DNA from: Luzula sylvatica
Lineage: Eukaryota > Streptophyta > Magnoliopsida > Poales > Juncaceae
Direction: 5' to 3'
DNA length: 64,000 bases
NCBI GenBank assembly: GCA_946800325.1
Contig: OX326957.1
Location: 23,065,554 to 23,129,553 of the forward strand
Shown here: positions 13,177-23,927 of the stretch, piece by piece
Numbering within the stretch: the stretch's first letter is position 1
Layout of the letters: every line of letters starts with the position of its first letter
The notes under the pieces: generated by a model
The model's database searches: none
Told to the model about the DNA's origin: nothing
Seen by the model: only the letters and a program-made list of their open reading frames with translations
Program-made: the position numbers and the translations under genes

Positions 13177-13199
13177 CCCCCCCCCCCCCCCCCCCCCCC
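13177..13199. repeat. Poly-C tract, C23
   Basis: Twenty-three consecutive C residues, immediately after the target duplication of the solo LTR at 12701-13172. Long mononucleotide C runs are rare in AT-rich plant DNA. The length may be inexact because such runs are error-prone in sequencing. Confidence 0.9.
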
Positions 13200-13445
13200 A
13201 TATTCTCTCCAAATCCAAAATCAACAATTAAACCCCAATAATCCCAACACTCATTTCCCATCACCATTGACACAACGTGCTAGGAGCAGGATGGAAATAA
13301 TGATGATTATGCTTGCTAGGGTTATGGCGTGGCAATACTGGAAGGTGGATATTCACCGTTAATTAGGAGCTCCACATCGCACGTCCTCAAACCAGATATC
13401 ATGTGTGGTACGCGTGCGTCGCCCTCAATTAACATCCCACATAAG

Positions 13446-14169
13446 TAGGGATGTCAACGGGGCGGGTCGGGTTCGGATAAGCCTCCCCCATACCCGAACC
13501 CGAATTTTCGGGTATTACCCGAACCCGAACCCAAAATACCCGCGGGTATAAAATGATACCCGAACCCGAACCCGCGGGTAACGGGTATACCCGCGGGTAT
13601 GCCCGTAACCCGAAATCGCCAGAGCACGAAATCGCCAAATTCGTCGCCGTTCTCCAAAATCGCCCAAATCGTCGCCGTCACAGCTGAAATCGTCGCCGTC
13701 ACAGCCGAAATCGTCGCCGTTCGCCAGGATCAGCGAAATCGCGTCGTCCCCGCTGCCAGGAGCAGCAAAATCGTCGCCGTTCGCCAAAATCTCCGAAATC
13801 GTCGCCGTTCGCCGGGGACAGCGAAACCGACATGAAGGTCGGAATCGTCCGCGTCGTCTGCGTCGCTCCAGATTAGTTAAGAGAGAAAAGGAAGAGCACG
13901 GGAGGAGGACTGGAGGAGGCAGAGGAACTAAGGAAGAGCACGGGAATAGATTAGGGTTTTTAAGTTATTTGGGGATGGGTAATTTTCGGGTACGGGTTCG
14001 GGTTACCCGCGGGGCGGGTAGTATTCCGCCCGTACCCGACCCGAACCCGGACCGGATAATTTTTTTTCGGATAATACCCGACCCGCGGGTATTTTTTTCG
14101 GGTATTACCCGCCCCGTTCGGGTCGGGTACCCACGGGTTCGGGTATTACCCGACCCATTGACATCCCTA
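13446..14169. mobile_element. Non-autonomous hAT-type element with ACCCGAACCCG iterations
   Basis: Termini TAGGGATGTCAACGGG and CCCATTGACATCCCTA are inverted repeats. The flanking 8-bp target duplication CACATAAG (13438-13445 and 14170-14177) is perfect. Both ends consist of GGGTTCGGGTA-type iterations in inverted orientation. The centre holds a GC-rich series of AAATCGTCGCCGT repeats (13620-13810). The termini belong to the same family as 2359-2980 although the iterated motif differs. The several overlapping open frames here are motif artefacts. Confidence 0.92.
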
Positions 14170-14416
14170 CACATAAGCATGATTCAATCAGCATTTCTGT
14201 GGGGATTTTCAGGGGCAAGACATAATTTCCCTTTTCTTTTTCACGAAGGCACAGTCACTTCTGTCCAGTTTAGGATTCCATTTTCCACTTATTTACACGC
14301 AATCTAGACCCATCTTAAAACTGTACACTCAAGTCTGTCTCCCCATTTTCTCCTCAATCAACACCATTAAGGGTTCTTTCTCAAATTGGCCTTGGATCAT
14401 CCTGGGCCAGGTCTGG

Positions 14417-15941
14417 ATGGAAGCGATGGAAGAATTAGATTTGGAACGAGGTTGGCAAACTTGGACAGATGAAGGTCTGAAAGGTATCGAGCTTAATTAA
14501 TTATTAACTGTATTACAGTCCATTATATAGACTAATCGGTTTTTTTGTTAATTTTTTAGGAGGGAATGATAGTTTGATGAGTTCGATGCGTGAGAAGCTC
14601 GACGCGTTACCGGAAACCGGTGCAAACGGTGCGCAGAAGTGCACGATTTTCCGGGTTCCCGAAATCATTCGAAAGAGTAAGCCGCACTACCTGTTCGATC
14701 CTGTCGTAGTTTCTATCGGGCCTTACCATCGGGACAAAAAACATCTTCATGCTATGGAAGAGAAGAAGTGGCCGCTTCTTCGAGATTTCCTTGCCCGAGC
14801 GAAAAACTTTAGTTTGGAGACGTACATTACGGAGATGAGGGCGTTAGAGGAACCAGCACGGAGGTGCTATAACGAAACCATTTACATGGATAGTAATTCC
14901 TTTATCGAAATGATGATATTGGACGGGTCGTTTATTCTTCAATATCTGTTTTACGAGAATATAGCATTAGAAACCCGCGCGCTTTATGAGGATGCTGGTT
15001 GGATAAATTCTTTGATCATATCGAACGATTTGATCATGATTGAAAACCAAATACCTTTCTTTATTTTAGAGAGGATGTACCTCTTTTTTTTCGGCCAGGC
15101 GTTCACTCCGGAAGATTTGGCAAGTATAAGTGGTCGGCTCGTTAGTCAATTAGTGTCGACCAAGATACCGCCACCTCCGAAAAAAATCTATCATTTACTC
15201 CACCTATGCCACCATTACATTGTTCCGGCTCACATGCATAGACAGGATGACGAACCACCGAATAATCCAACTAAACCAAAAAAAAAGAATCGGTTTTGCT
15301 TCCCTTGTATGCCACGGCGATTTCAAAAGTTGATCAAGACGTGCCTACTCTTCGGAAAGTATCACAAGACTTTCCCCAATTCTTGCCGATCTCTTCCGTG
15401 CGCTACCGAATTGCAAGCAGCGGGAATTAGGATTAAAAAAAAGAAACTGCCATGCGATTTTACGGATATAACTTTTCGATCAGGCGTGCTGGAGATTCCG
15501 GTTCTTCATATTGAAGACAGCACAATCGTGTCAATTATGAATCTCGTCGCCGTGGAACAAGGATTCAGGGAAGTGCCTAAACTAATCTCAACATATAGTA
15601 TGTTCTTCGACGCGCTAGTGAACACGGCAAACGATGTAATGATACTGGATAGTCAGGGTATAATTGACAATTTGATCTCCGGCGAGGAAGCGGTGGCCCT
15701 TTATTTTAACCAATCGGGTCTCTATGTTACGGTACGGGACGACCATTTTCTTGTTGGGTTGTTCAAGAAAATAAACAAGTATTGTGACTATAAAAAACAC
15801 AGATACAGGGCGAAGTTAATGCGAGATTACTTCAACAACCCTTGGTCCATGCTCTCGCTCACTGCAGCGATCTTTCTCCTTCTTCTCACCTCTACACAAA
15901 CCTTTTATTCGGCATTGGCGTACCACCGCCCTCCTCAGTGA
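14417..15941 (+). CDS. DUF247 (UPF0481) protein, intact
   Basis: Two exons, 14417-14483 and 14560-15941, join in phase across a 76-bp GT-AG intron (GTATCGAG ... TTTTTTAG) to give 482 residues, a normal length for DUF247. The start at 14417 is chosen because it supplies the short acidic leader and keeps the frame; the second exon alone would lack a good start. Family hallmarks in order: IFRVPEIIRK then VVSIGPYH near residues 50-75, ILDGSFILQYLF, NDLIMIENQIPFFIL, the ELQAAGIRIKK and LEIPVL blocks, VEQ..REVPKLISTY, SGEEAVALYFNQSG, and a C-terminal transmembrane helix after NPWSMLSL. Biochemical function is unknown. In grasses, paired DUF247 genes encode male determinants of self-incompatibility at the S and Z loci, but nothing here shows that role. 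Two truncated relatives lie at 7413 and 48626. Confidence 0.93.
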
Positions 15942-16543
15942 TGTCTTCTTGCCCTTGCTGGTGTTCATTATTATTTTGTACTTGTATTTTTTTCCTTCTT
16001 TTGTTTGGGGGTGTCTATGAGCTGTTTTATCACATGTCTACCTAAATTTGTAATTTGGGACATAATGAACCATAATTTGTGGTTGTGTTATTATTTATTT
16101 GCCTGTGCTACTTTTCTATATTCATTTTCGTTGTAGTTATTATTGATTGTTGAGGGTATTTAATATGCCCTCACAACTCTTCTGCCATTTTGATGCGGAT
16201 TCCGGGAACGATTAGTGGAGAGTAATTAGCAATTCAATTAACACAGAACACGAATTAACTCCTAATTCTAATATATCAATAAAATTGCGTGTTAATTAAT
16301 TGTTAATCTATTTTTACATATAAAATTGATGGTAATTAGATTACTAATTAATCACATTAATTCTTCTCGAAATCTGCATAAAAACAAATATGAGAGGAGT
16401 TGTGGAGCAAAGTAAAATTTTCAATGATTTTTCTAATGTGTTGAGCTATGTTTCGTGATACTTCAAAAAACTGATTGTATTCATATTGCCGTACTCGTAT
16501 CGTATCCGAAACTTTTGAAAAAGTATCTTATCGATGTATCCAT
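15942..16543. other. DUF247 3' flank and AT-rich spacer
   Basis: The first ~200 bp downstream of the stop (including TCACATGTCTACCTAAATTT, GGGACA and TATTTGCCTGTGCTA) resemble the sequence after the DUF247 pseudogenes (7930-8060 and 50250-50340), so the 3' flank was part of the ancestral gene copy. The remainder holds no recognisable gene. Confidence 0.6.
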
Positions 16544-16805
16544 GGGGGGCTTCTATCATATACCATTTTCCTTATGATACACCCATTTTCAAGGGTATTT
16601 TGAGTAATTATCCATTTATGAATATTTAAGGTAAGGTTTCAAGTATATTTATCAATTAATGTTTAACTAAATTGGAATTCTTTGTTGTTCATTTAAAGAA
16701 AAAATCTCCCTAAAAAATAAATTTTATGATACACCCTTTTACAAATATAATTAATTGCTTAAATGCCCAAAATACCCTTTAAAATGGATATATGATAGAA
16801 CTCCC

Positions 16806-16806
<1 letters not shown>
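16544..16806. mobile_element. Foldback MITE with GGGGAGTTCTATCAT termini
   Basis: The left end (GGGGGGCTTCTATCATATAC) and the reverse complement of the right end (GGGGAGTTCTATCATATATC) match over about 60 bp including GGGTATTTTG. No coding capacity. The right end touches an (AT)n(AG)n microsatellite. No clear target duplication could be read, so the superfamily is unassigned. Confidence 0.6.
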
Positions 16807-16868
<62 letters not shown>

Positions 16869-17076
16869 CAATTAAGTATCATGAGTTTGGTACTTAAGAC
16901 TTTTTGACCATTAGATTTATTTGAGATTTATGATTTCTAATGATATTTATATTCATCATTAATGATTTTCATAAATGTTTGTGCTCATCATTAAATGCAC
17001 AAATTTCAAAACAAATTTAATGGTCAAAAATTTCTAAATACCAAACTCATGATATTTAATTATCTTAGCCATCCTC
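16869..17076. mobile_element. MITE flanked by microsatellites, family 2, left end truncated
   Basis: A near-complete palindrome in which CAATTAAGTATCATGAGTTT pairs with AAACTCATGATATTTAATTA. It ends ...CTTAGCCATCCTC and is homologous to the complete element at 53440-53670. The left ~17 bp are replaced by an (AT)n(AG)n tract (16808-16868) and a (TG)n tract follows at 17083. Confidence 0.7.
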
Positions 17077-17080
17077 ATAA

Positions 17081-17082
<2 letters not shown>

Positions 17083-17121
<39 letters not shown>

Positions 17122-17160
17122 GCGTGTGCGTGTGTGAGAGAGTGTGTGTGTCAGTGTGTG
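17083..17160. repeat. (TG)n microsatellite with CG and GAGAG interruptions
   Basis: About 35 TG units, interrupted by TGCGTG repeats and GAGAGAG. The short open frame across it is a repeat artefact. Confidence 0.95.
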
Positions 17161-18112
17161 ACAAGTACGAGGACAATACCAGCCGCGCCTTGTGAATTTT
17201 TATTTTTATTTTGCATATATGCTTTAAATTAAACACAATCAAGCAAGCCTAACAGTTTAATTAAGTTTCAGATAATTTTGCAATATATAAATAAATATAT
17301 ATTTTTTGAAAGTTTGTAGTTTTTCGGGGAAACAAAAAAATGCCAATAAAAGTTTACTTCAAATAATTGTATTTGTCTTACTTGACAACGATAATCAATG
17401 ACAACCGAAATGACTCTCGGCTTTCAAAGATGAAATTTTGATCATTGGTTTTACGATCACAGCGATGATAAGAACCATTTTTGATTCCTTTGGGTTTTTC
17501 CCCCGAATTGATGGCGTGATAATGGTACACATCACATCAACAAATTCTCTCAACTTTTTCCCCGAATTAATGACGTGATAATGATCTGCCATGTTAACAA
17601 ACTCATGCTCAATCTCTTTGGCTGATTCTAAGCACGTTGCCTTTTTTCCCTTTTTTTGTAGCTCTATCTTCCCGACCACTCGCACTCTTTTCCTCCCCGC
17701 TCGCCTCGCCTCACCTAGGGTTTATCCCCACTCTCTCTTTCACTCACACTACGAAATGCTTGGCCGAGAGTGGCATATTCCCCGAATTTGTTCTCCAATG
17801 ACAATAGGAACACGGCTCGAGAGAATTTTCTCTTTCGGTTCTTTTCTTATTTGCTTTCCTTTGCTTGGTTTGAGAAAACCTAGAACCGCATGTTCGTCTC
17901 GTATTTGGAATGTATATTCGCTTACTTTAAAACTCAAGAAGATAAAACTTTTATTTCTTTATCAAAAGAATTGATGTTTAATTGATTGAGTCTGGGGCTT
18001 GATTAGGATTTATTTTGAGTGACTGGGGGTTAAATCGGCTAGAATGAAATTTAATTGATTGTTTTAATTGACCAATTGACAATAATTTACCAACCCCCTT
18101 ATTTTGGACTCA
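17161..18112. other. Unassigned spacer with gene-leader-like segment
   Basis: The block 17470-17580 holds two diverged copies of a ~60-bp unit (CCCCGAATT.ATG.CGTGATAATG). The block 17640-17930 is GC-richer and contains ACCTAGGGTTTATCCCCACT, a composition like a plant 5' leader. No protein family is recognised in either strand and no splice-supported frame could be built. Confidence 0.35.
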
Positions 18113-19366
18113 TCTTTATGCAATTTCTTCAAGCCACCTCATCACAACTCATGCCACATCATCACAATTATTTCAACCATTAGATTATGATATGTGGCAA
18201 TATATGAACCATAGATTAACCTTTGATTTTGTGTGATTATGTTTTATTTGTAGATATTTATGTGTCCCTTATTTTACACATAGTTTTAAGCAATTTTAGA
18301 AGACCACATAACCTTACACTGATGACGTGTCAAAATATTATTTGTTAGGTTCATGTTGGACCAGTTGTATTTGATTTTGAATTTTTTCACAATATGTTAC
18401 ATGATCAATTGTGAACACAAATAGAATGTGAAGAGTTTAAATATCTAACATTAATAAATTAATATATAATATCATCAAAACATGCATCAAATATCGTTAG
18501 TATTTTCATATATAATTTAAAAAAATTAAGAAATACATTCGCTTGAATTTTATCTTTATTTTGAGATCCACATTATCATATATTTAATATTTTTCTCTAA
18601 CTTAAAATTATGAAAACAATTATGTAAAAAAAAATATAACAAAAAAATATAATTACATTAATGACTTGTAAGCCTAATAATAATAATTATTAAAACTATA
18701 ATTGAAAAAAATTTGCGCATACTACTAAGTATGTTATTATCATATATTCAATATTTTTCTCTAACTTAAAATTATGAAAACAATTATGTAAAAAAAAAAT
18801 ATAATTACATTAATGACTTGTAATCCTAATTATTATTATTTTTAAACATATAATTGAAAAAAATTGCACATCCTAATTATTATTATTATTTTTAAAAAGA
18901 TTATGTTATATTTGTATTTTTACTTAAAACAGTTTCATGTTAATCATTAAAAAAAATAATGAAAGATATTTCTTTACTAAACACAAATAATTTCTTTAAC
19001 TTATATAATATTTTTCAATAATAAACATGAAACATAAAATTTATCAGACACAAATAATTTTTTTTTAACTTTTGCAATGTTATTATTCTTAATTTTAGAT
19101 ATGAAAATTTAAAATATCATATGATTTTTTATTTTTGTTTATGTCCACGCATGTTGTTTTATTATTTTGTAGTTACATTTATTCTTTTTTGTATATGTTA
19201 TATTCAAAAATAGTATAATAATTTTGTCATCATCAAACTTCTTTAATCAATATGACATTTATTTTCATAAAGTCTTATATTTGATTCCGAAAAATCATAA
19301 TTATATATTATGTGTACGGTAAAACAAATGAAACAAAACCGTCGCGAATCGCGGGTAATCTCCTAG
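18113..19366 (+). mobile_element. Helitron, non-autonomous
   Basis: Starts TCTTTATGCAATTTC preceded by A. Ends with a short GC-rich hairpin (CCGTCGCGAATCGCGGG), then 11 bases to CTAG followed by T, the standard Helitron A^TC...CTRR^T layout. The 5' region carries GCCACCTCATCAC like the other Helitrons here. It contains a direct repeat of about 150 bp (18575-18720 and 18735-18870). Its 3' half (18900-19120) matches the inverted block at 40035-40230 in another Helitron. No Rep/helicase coding sequence. Confidence 0.7.
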
Positions 19367-20514
19367 TTGGAATGATTGTGAAATTGGATTGGCCGGTTGG
19401 CACTAATTGGGATGAGTGAGTATTATTTTATTTATTTTGAAAAATATAGAGAGTGCTCGTAAATTTTTCATCTATAAATTTTTAAAAATTGATGTCATTT
19501 CTATAAAATTAGAACTTCAAAAAAGAAATTATAAATCTTAATAGGTCCTTTTATGCTAATATCTTACAAAAACTCGTACAACCATCAAATTAGAAAATGA
19601 AAGCCTACTATATTTCTAACTAGAAAAAGACCACTGAAAAAACCCTCATTAAATCCACAGAAAAACACGAAATTAACAAGAAACAGTCGGAATCCAAGAG
19701 AGGAGAAAGGAGAGAGGACGACGCGTAGGGTTTGATCTCGGCCCTAATTTTTAAAAACTTGAAATACAAAGGGGGAAGTTAATTGTGTTATTAATTAGGG
19801 TTAAGTTTGTATTAGTTATTTCATATTTGTTAATTAATCTGTTTATTGATGACAAAATTTATGATAGTTGGTTAATTAATTTGTTATTATTATTGTTAAT
19901 TAAGTTACTAATTATCGTGTTAATCGAAGAGATAGTTACGATGTTTAATTAATTAGATATCTAATAAGCTTGTTAATTGTTAATTTGAATCCATTAATTA
20001 TCTTAACATATTAATCTATAATTACACGATTAATTATTACATTAATTTGATTTACCTATTTTTTTCCAAATGATCTTTTCTACTAAATGCCTTAGTTACA
20101 ATATGTCAGACAGACCATAATCATTAATCAGTAATTCAGTTAATCAGTAGCGAAACATGATTGTTTATATATGGGGAGATCTATAAATTGAATAGCACCC
20201 TCTCCCAATTAACAGGATAATGTCATGATAATTCCATCAACAAACTCATGAGAAAAGTAGAGGGCAATAGTGCTCATCTCAACATAGTTAAAACATAGGA
20301 CCAAGTTGACAAAATGGTTAGTTTTCTTTAATATCTCCAATTGTTCATCTTTGATTTTCTATCACACATATTAATATTTATATAATTTCCATATTTATTT
20401 TATGATTTGATTATATCCATTAATTTATATCATGTTTTACCCATTTAACCATTTAATAATTTATTTTATGATATTTATATCATGTTCTACCTTAATTATA
20501 TTAATATTTATATC

Positions 20515-20869
20515 TGTTGATAAGCCCAAGCCCGAAATAATAAATCAAGTTTAATTAGCCCAAATAATTTTAGGGAAAGATTATTTTAAGGAAATAAATT
20601 TAGGAAATAATTATGGGGTAGGTTTTATTATAAGGAAATTAGTTTAGGAAATAAGTTTTAAGGCAAGGTTTAATTCCTTGTATTCCAACTTTATGGAGCC
20701 TAGAAATATGCATTAGATGTTTAAGAATTAATTACATTGAAAAGAATATATCAAATATCAATTAGAAAAGAGAGAAAGACTTATAAGAGATTATTAGAAT
20801 TAGAAGAAAGAGTTTTTGTTTATTAGAAATCCCTATTTGAATCCATATTCGAATTCCGTATTACCAACA
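20515..20869 (+). repeat. copia 5' LTR
   Basis: 355 bp, TG...CA. Matches 23573-23927 along its whole length with about nine substitutions and no length difference. Confidence 0.97.
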
Positions 20870-20872
20870 AAT

Positions 20873-20884
20873 TGGTATCAGAGC
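20873..20884 (+). other. Primer-binding site, initiator Met-tRNA
   Basis: TGGTATCAGAGC, three bases after the 5' LTR. This is the standard plant copia primer-binding site, complementary to the 3' end of initiator methionine tRNA. Confidence 0.95.
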
Positions 20885-20885
20885 G

Positions 20886-23534
20886 ATGGCGAGTTCTGCG
20901 AGTGTTTTTGGCCATATACCGCTACCGTGATTGACGAAGACGAATTACGAAGTATGGAGTATCCAGATGCGGGCGTTACTCGGTGCGCAAGATGTTTGGG
21001 AGATCGTCGAAGTTGGCTATGTGCAACCGGTTGCCGAAACGGAGCTGATGGTAAACCAGTTGAAAGCAATAAAAGAGAAACGAGTGAAAGACAAGACCGC
21101 CATGTACTTGATGTATCAAGCTGTAGACGAGTCATGTTTTCAGAAGATTGCCGGCGCAAAAACTTCGAAGGAAGCATGTGACACTTTGGAGAGAGTGTTC
21201 AAGGGTGCCGACCGAGTGAAGCAAGTGAGGCTTCAGACTTTGCGAGGCGAATTGGAGTCCATGAAGATGAAGGAATCAGAGGGAGTGTCCGATTATATCT
21301 CGCGTGTACAAGCAGTGGCGAATCAGTTAAAGGGCAACGGAGAAACTCTAACCGACGCAAGAGTTGTTGAGAAGATTCTACGATCTTTAACCGAGAAGTT
21401 CGAAAACGTGGTGTGCGCTATTGAAGAGTCGAAAGATTTAGATCAAATGACCGTTGATGAACTGGCGGGTTCACTCGAGGCACACGAGTAGCGAAAGAAA
21501 AAGAAGGAGAACGAGGCACACCAAGAGGCTCTGCAAGTCAAGGCGACCATAGATGAAGACAAGGCGATGTACGCTGAGAACAATCGAGGAAGAGGACGTG
21601 GCCGAGGAGGTAGATTTGGTGGTCGAGGCAGAGGCGGAATCTATAATTCCGAAGAAAAGAAGCAATCGAATCAGCCAAATTGGCGCGGCCGAGGACAAGG
21701 TCGTGGACGAGGAGGCTGGTCGAGTCGAGCAAGTGTCGAGTGTTACAACTGCGGCAAACCTGGACACTACGCGAAGGAGTGCTGGTCCGAGAAGAAGGTA
21801 AAAGAAAATGCCAACCTAGTAGAGAAGGAGGCAAATGATGGTGTTATCATGATGGCTCACAAAGACACCACATCGGAGAGCGATACGATTTGGTACCTCG
21901 ACACCGGCGCAAGCAACCACATGTGCGGGCACAAACACCTCTTCGTAGAGATGAAGGAGATAGATGATGGGCACGTGTCATTTGAAGATGCGTCAAAGGT
22001 CCAAGTGAAGGGCAAAGGTAAGATTCGATTCTATCAGAAGGATGGTAAAAAAGGACATATCGAAAATGTCTATTACGTGCCTGAGATGAAGAGCAACATA
22101 ATCAGCATGGGGCAACTATTGGAGAGAGGATACTCGGTCTTCGTGAAAGATCGAATGATACAGCTGAAGGACAAGGAAGGTCGATTAATTGTGCGTGTTG
22201 AGATGACGAAGAATCGAATGTTCAAGCTCAACCTGAGAAGTGTGCAGAGAATGTGCTTACGAGTCGACATGGAGGACAAACCTTGGCTCTGGCATTTGCG
22301 GTTTGGACATTTGCACTATGGAGGCCTGCGAGAGATGACAAATAAGGACATGGTGCACGGTCTACCAGATATGGACTACACGAGCAGATTTTGCGAAGGT
22401 TGCGTACTCGGTAAACATGCAAGAGTCCCATTTCAGAAGAAGGCGAAATATGAAGCAACAAGCCCTCTCGAGCTGGTGCACACCGACATGTGTGGTCCGA
22501 TCACACCGAAATCGTTTAGTGAGAAAAGGTATTTTATTACATTCATTGATGATTACACTAGGAGGACCTGGGTTTATTTTTTGAAGGAAAAATCCGAGGC
22601 ATTCGAAGTGTTTAAAAGGATCAAGGTGCTTGTCGAGAAGATGACCGGGCGATATATCAAAGCTTTGCGGTCAAATAGAGGTGGTGAGTACACATCAACC
22701 GCGTTTATGAGCTTTTGTGAGGAGCAAGGAATTAAGAGATTCTTGACTGCGACGTACTCGCCTCAGCAAAATGGTGTGACCGAGAGGAAGAACCGGACCA
22801 TTCTCGACATGGTTCGGTCGATGTTGAAGAGCAAAGGAGTGCCAAAAGAATTTTGGGCCGAGGCGGTGCAGTGTGCGGTGTATGTACAAAATCGATGTCC
22901 TCATGCGAAATTAGGCGAGAAAATACCTCAAGAAGCTTGGAGCAGTCTGAAACCGACGGTGTCGCATTTCAAGGTGTTCGGAAGCGTGGCATATGCACAT
23001 GTACCGGATCAAAGGAGGACGAAGCTCGATGATAAAAGCAAGAAGTTCGTGTTCATTGGATATGACGAGAAAACGAAAGCATACAAGTTGTACGACCCGA
23101 TTGAAAGAAAGGTTGTGGTGAGTCGAGATGTCCATGTGAATGAGAAGAGCGCATGGGACTGGAGTAAGAAGTGCGAGATGGATGATGAGGACGCCGAGTC
23201 AGACGAGTCCGAGAAAGAAGAATCCTCAGCTGTTGTACCGACTAGCCACGCAATACCTGATGAAGAAGACGAGCCGAGACATACACGCACAAGGAGTCTA
23301 CAAGAGTTGTACGATGCAACCAGTGAGGTACATCTTATTTGTCTTTTGGCAGGTGCAGAGAATATTTCCTTTGAAGAAGGTATGAGAAACAAGAAATGGC
23401 AAGCCGCGATGGATGAAGTGATTGGGGCTATTGAGAAAAACAAGACACGGGACTTGGTTGAATTACCAAAAAGATACAAGCCCATAGGAGTCAAGCGGGT
23501 GTACAAGAAAAAGAAAAAAAATTCAAGACGATGA
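20886..23534 (+). pseudogene. copia gag-pol with two nonsense mutations and no RT
   Basis: The ATG at 20886 opens MASSASVFGHIPLP, then TGA at 20928-20930 interrupts before LTKTNYEVWSIQMRAL (gag UBN2 domain). A second stop, TAG at 21489-21491, replaces a likely CAG after GSLEAHE. The frame is otherwise continuous through 23534. Domains in order: gag; zinc knuckle CYNCGKPGHYAKEC; protease DTGASNHMCG; the pre-integrase HH-CC region (WHLRFGHLHYGGL, CEGCVLGKH); and integrase with HTDMCGP, RSNRGGEY and NGVTERKNRT. The second catalytic Asp of integrase (normally SDRGGE) is Asn here. Pol then reaches IGVKRVYKKK, the very start of RT, and jumps to the pol terminus. The ORF ends at 23534 because the deletion also shifted the frame. 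Confidence 0.95.
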
Positions 23535-23560
23535 TCGGGATGATGAAGAGGCTTGTGCTT

Positions 23561-23572
23561 AAGGGAGGAATT
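23561..23572 (+). other. Polypurine tract
   Basis: AAGGGAGGAATT directly before the 3' LTR, the plus-strand primer of reverse transcription. Confidence 0.85.
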
Positions 23573-23927
23573 TGTTGATAAGCCCAAGCCCGAAATAATA
23601 AATCAAGTTTAATTAGCCCAAATAATTTTAGGGAAAGATTATTTTAAGGAAATAAATTTAGGAAATAATTATGGGGCAGGTTTTATTATAAGGAAATTAG
23701 TTTAGGAAATAAATTTTAAGGCAATGTTTAATTCCTTGTATTCCAACTTTATGGAGCCTAGAAATAGGCATTAGATGTTTAAGAATTAATTACATTGAAA
23801 AGAATATATCAAATATCAATTAGAAAATAGAGAAATGCTTATAAGAGATTATTAGAAGTAGAAGAAAGAGTTTTTGTTTATTAGAAATCCCTATTTGAAT
23901 CCATATTCGAATTCTGTATTACCAACA
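23573..23927 (+). repeat. copia 3' LTR
   Basis: 355 bp, TG...CA, followed by the ATATC target duplication at 23928-23932. Confidence 0.97.

Larger units (their letters stand above)
20515..23927 (+). mobile_element. Ty1/copia retrotransposon, RT-deleted
   Basis: A complete 3413-bp insertion: two 355-bp LTRs beginning TGTTGATAAG and ending ACCAACA, a 5-bp target duplication ATATC at 20510-20514 and 23928-23932, a primer-binding site, a polypurine tract and a gag-pol region lacking nearly all of reverse transcriptase and RNase H. About 9 differences between the LTRs (2.5 percent, counted by eye) imply an insertion of order 1 million years ago at the usual assumed plant LTR rate. It cannot transpose on its own. 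Confidence 0.97.

Noticed and set aside
13429..14307. Several overlapping frames on both strands (Gly/Tyr/Pro-rich and Arg-rich)
   Set aside because: They all lie in the motif iterations of the hAT element at 13446-14169; no family, start context or splice support.
14417..15941. Claim that this locus is a self-incompatibility S or Z locus
   Set aside because: Only DUF247 homology supports it; no HPS10-like partner or second intact DUF247 gene is seen and the plant is not shown to be a grass.
17591..17974. Plus-strand frame of 127 codons in a GC-richer segment
   Set aside because: No recognisable domain and no splice-supported extension; composition is like a leader, so only noted as spacer.
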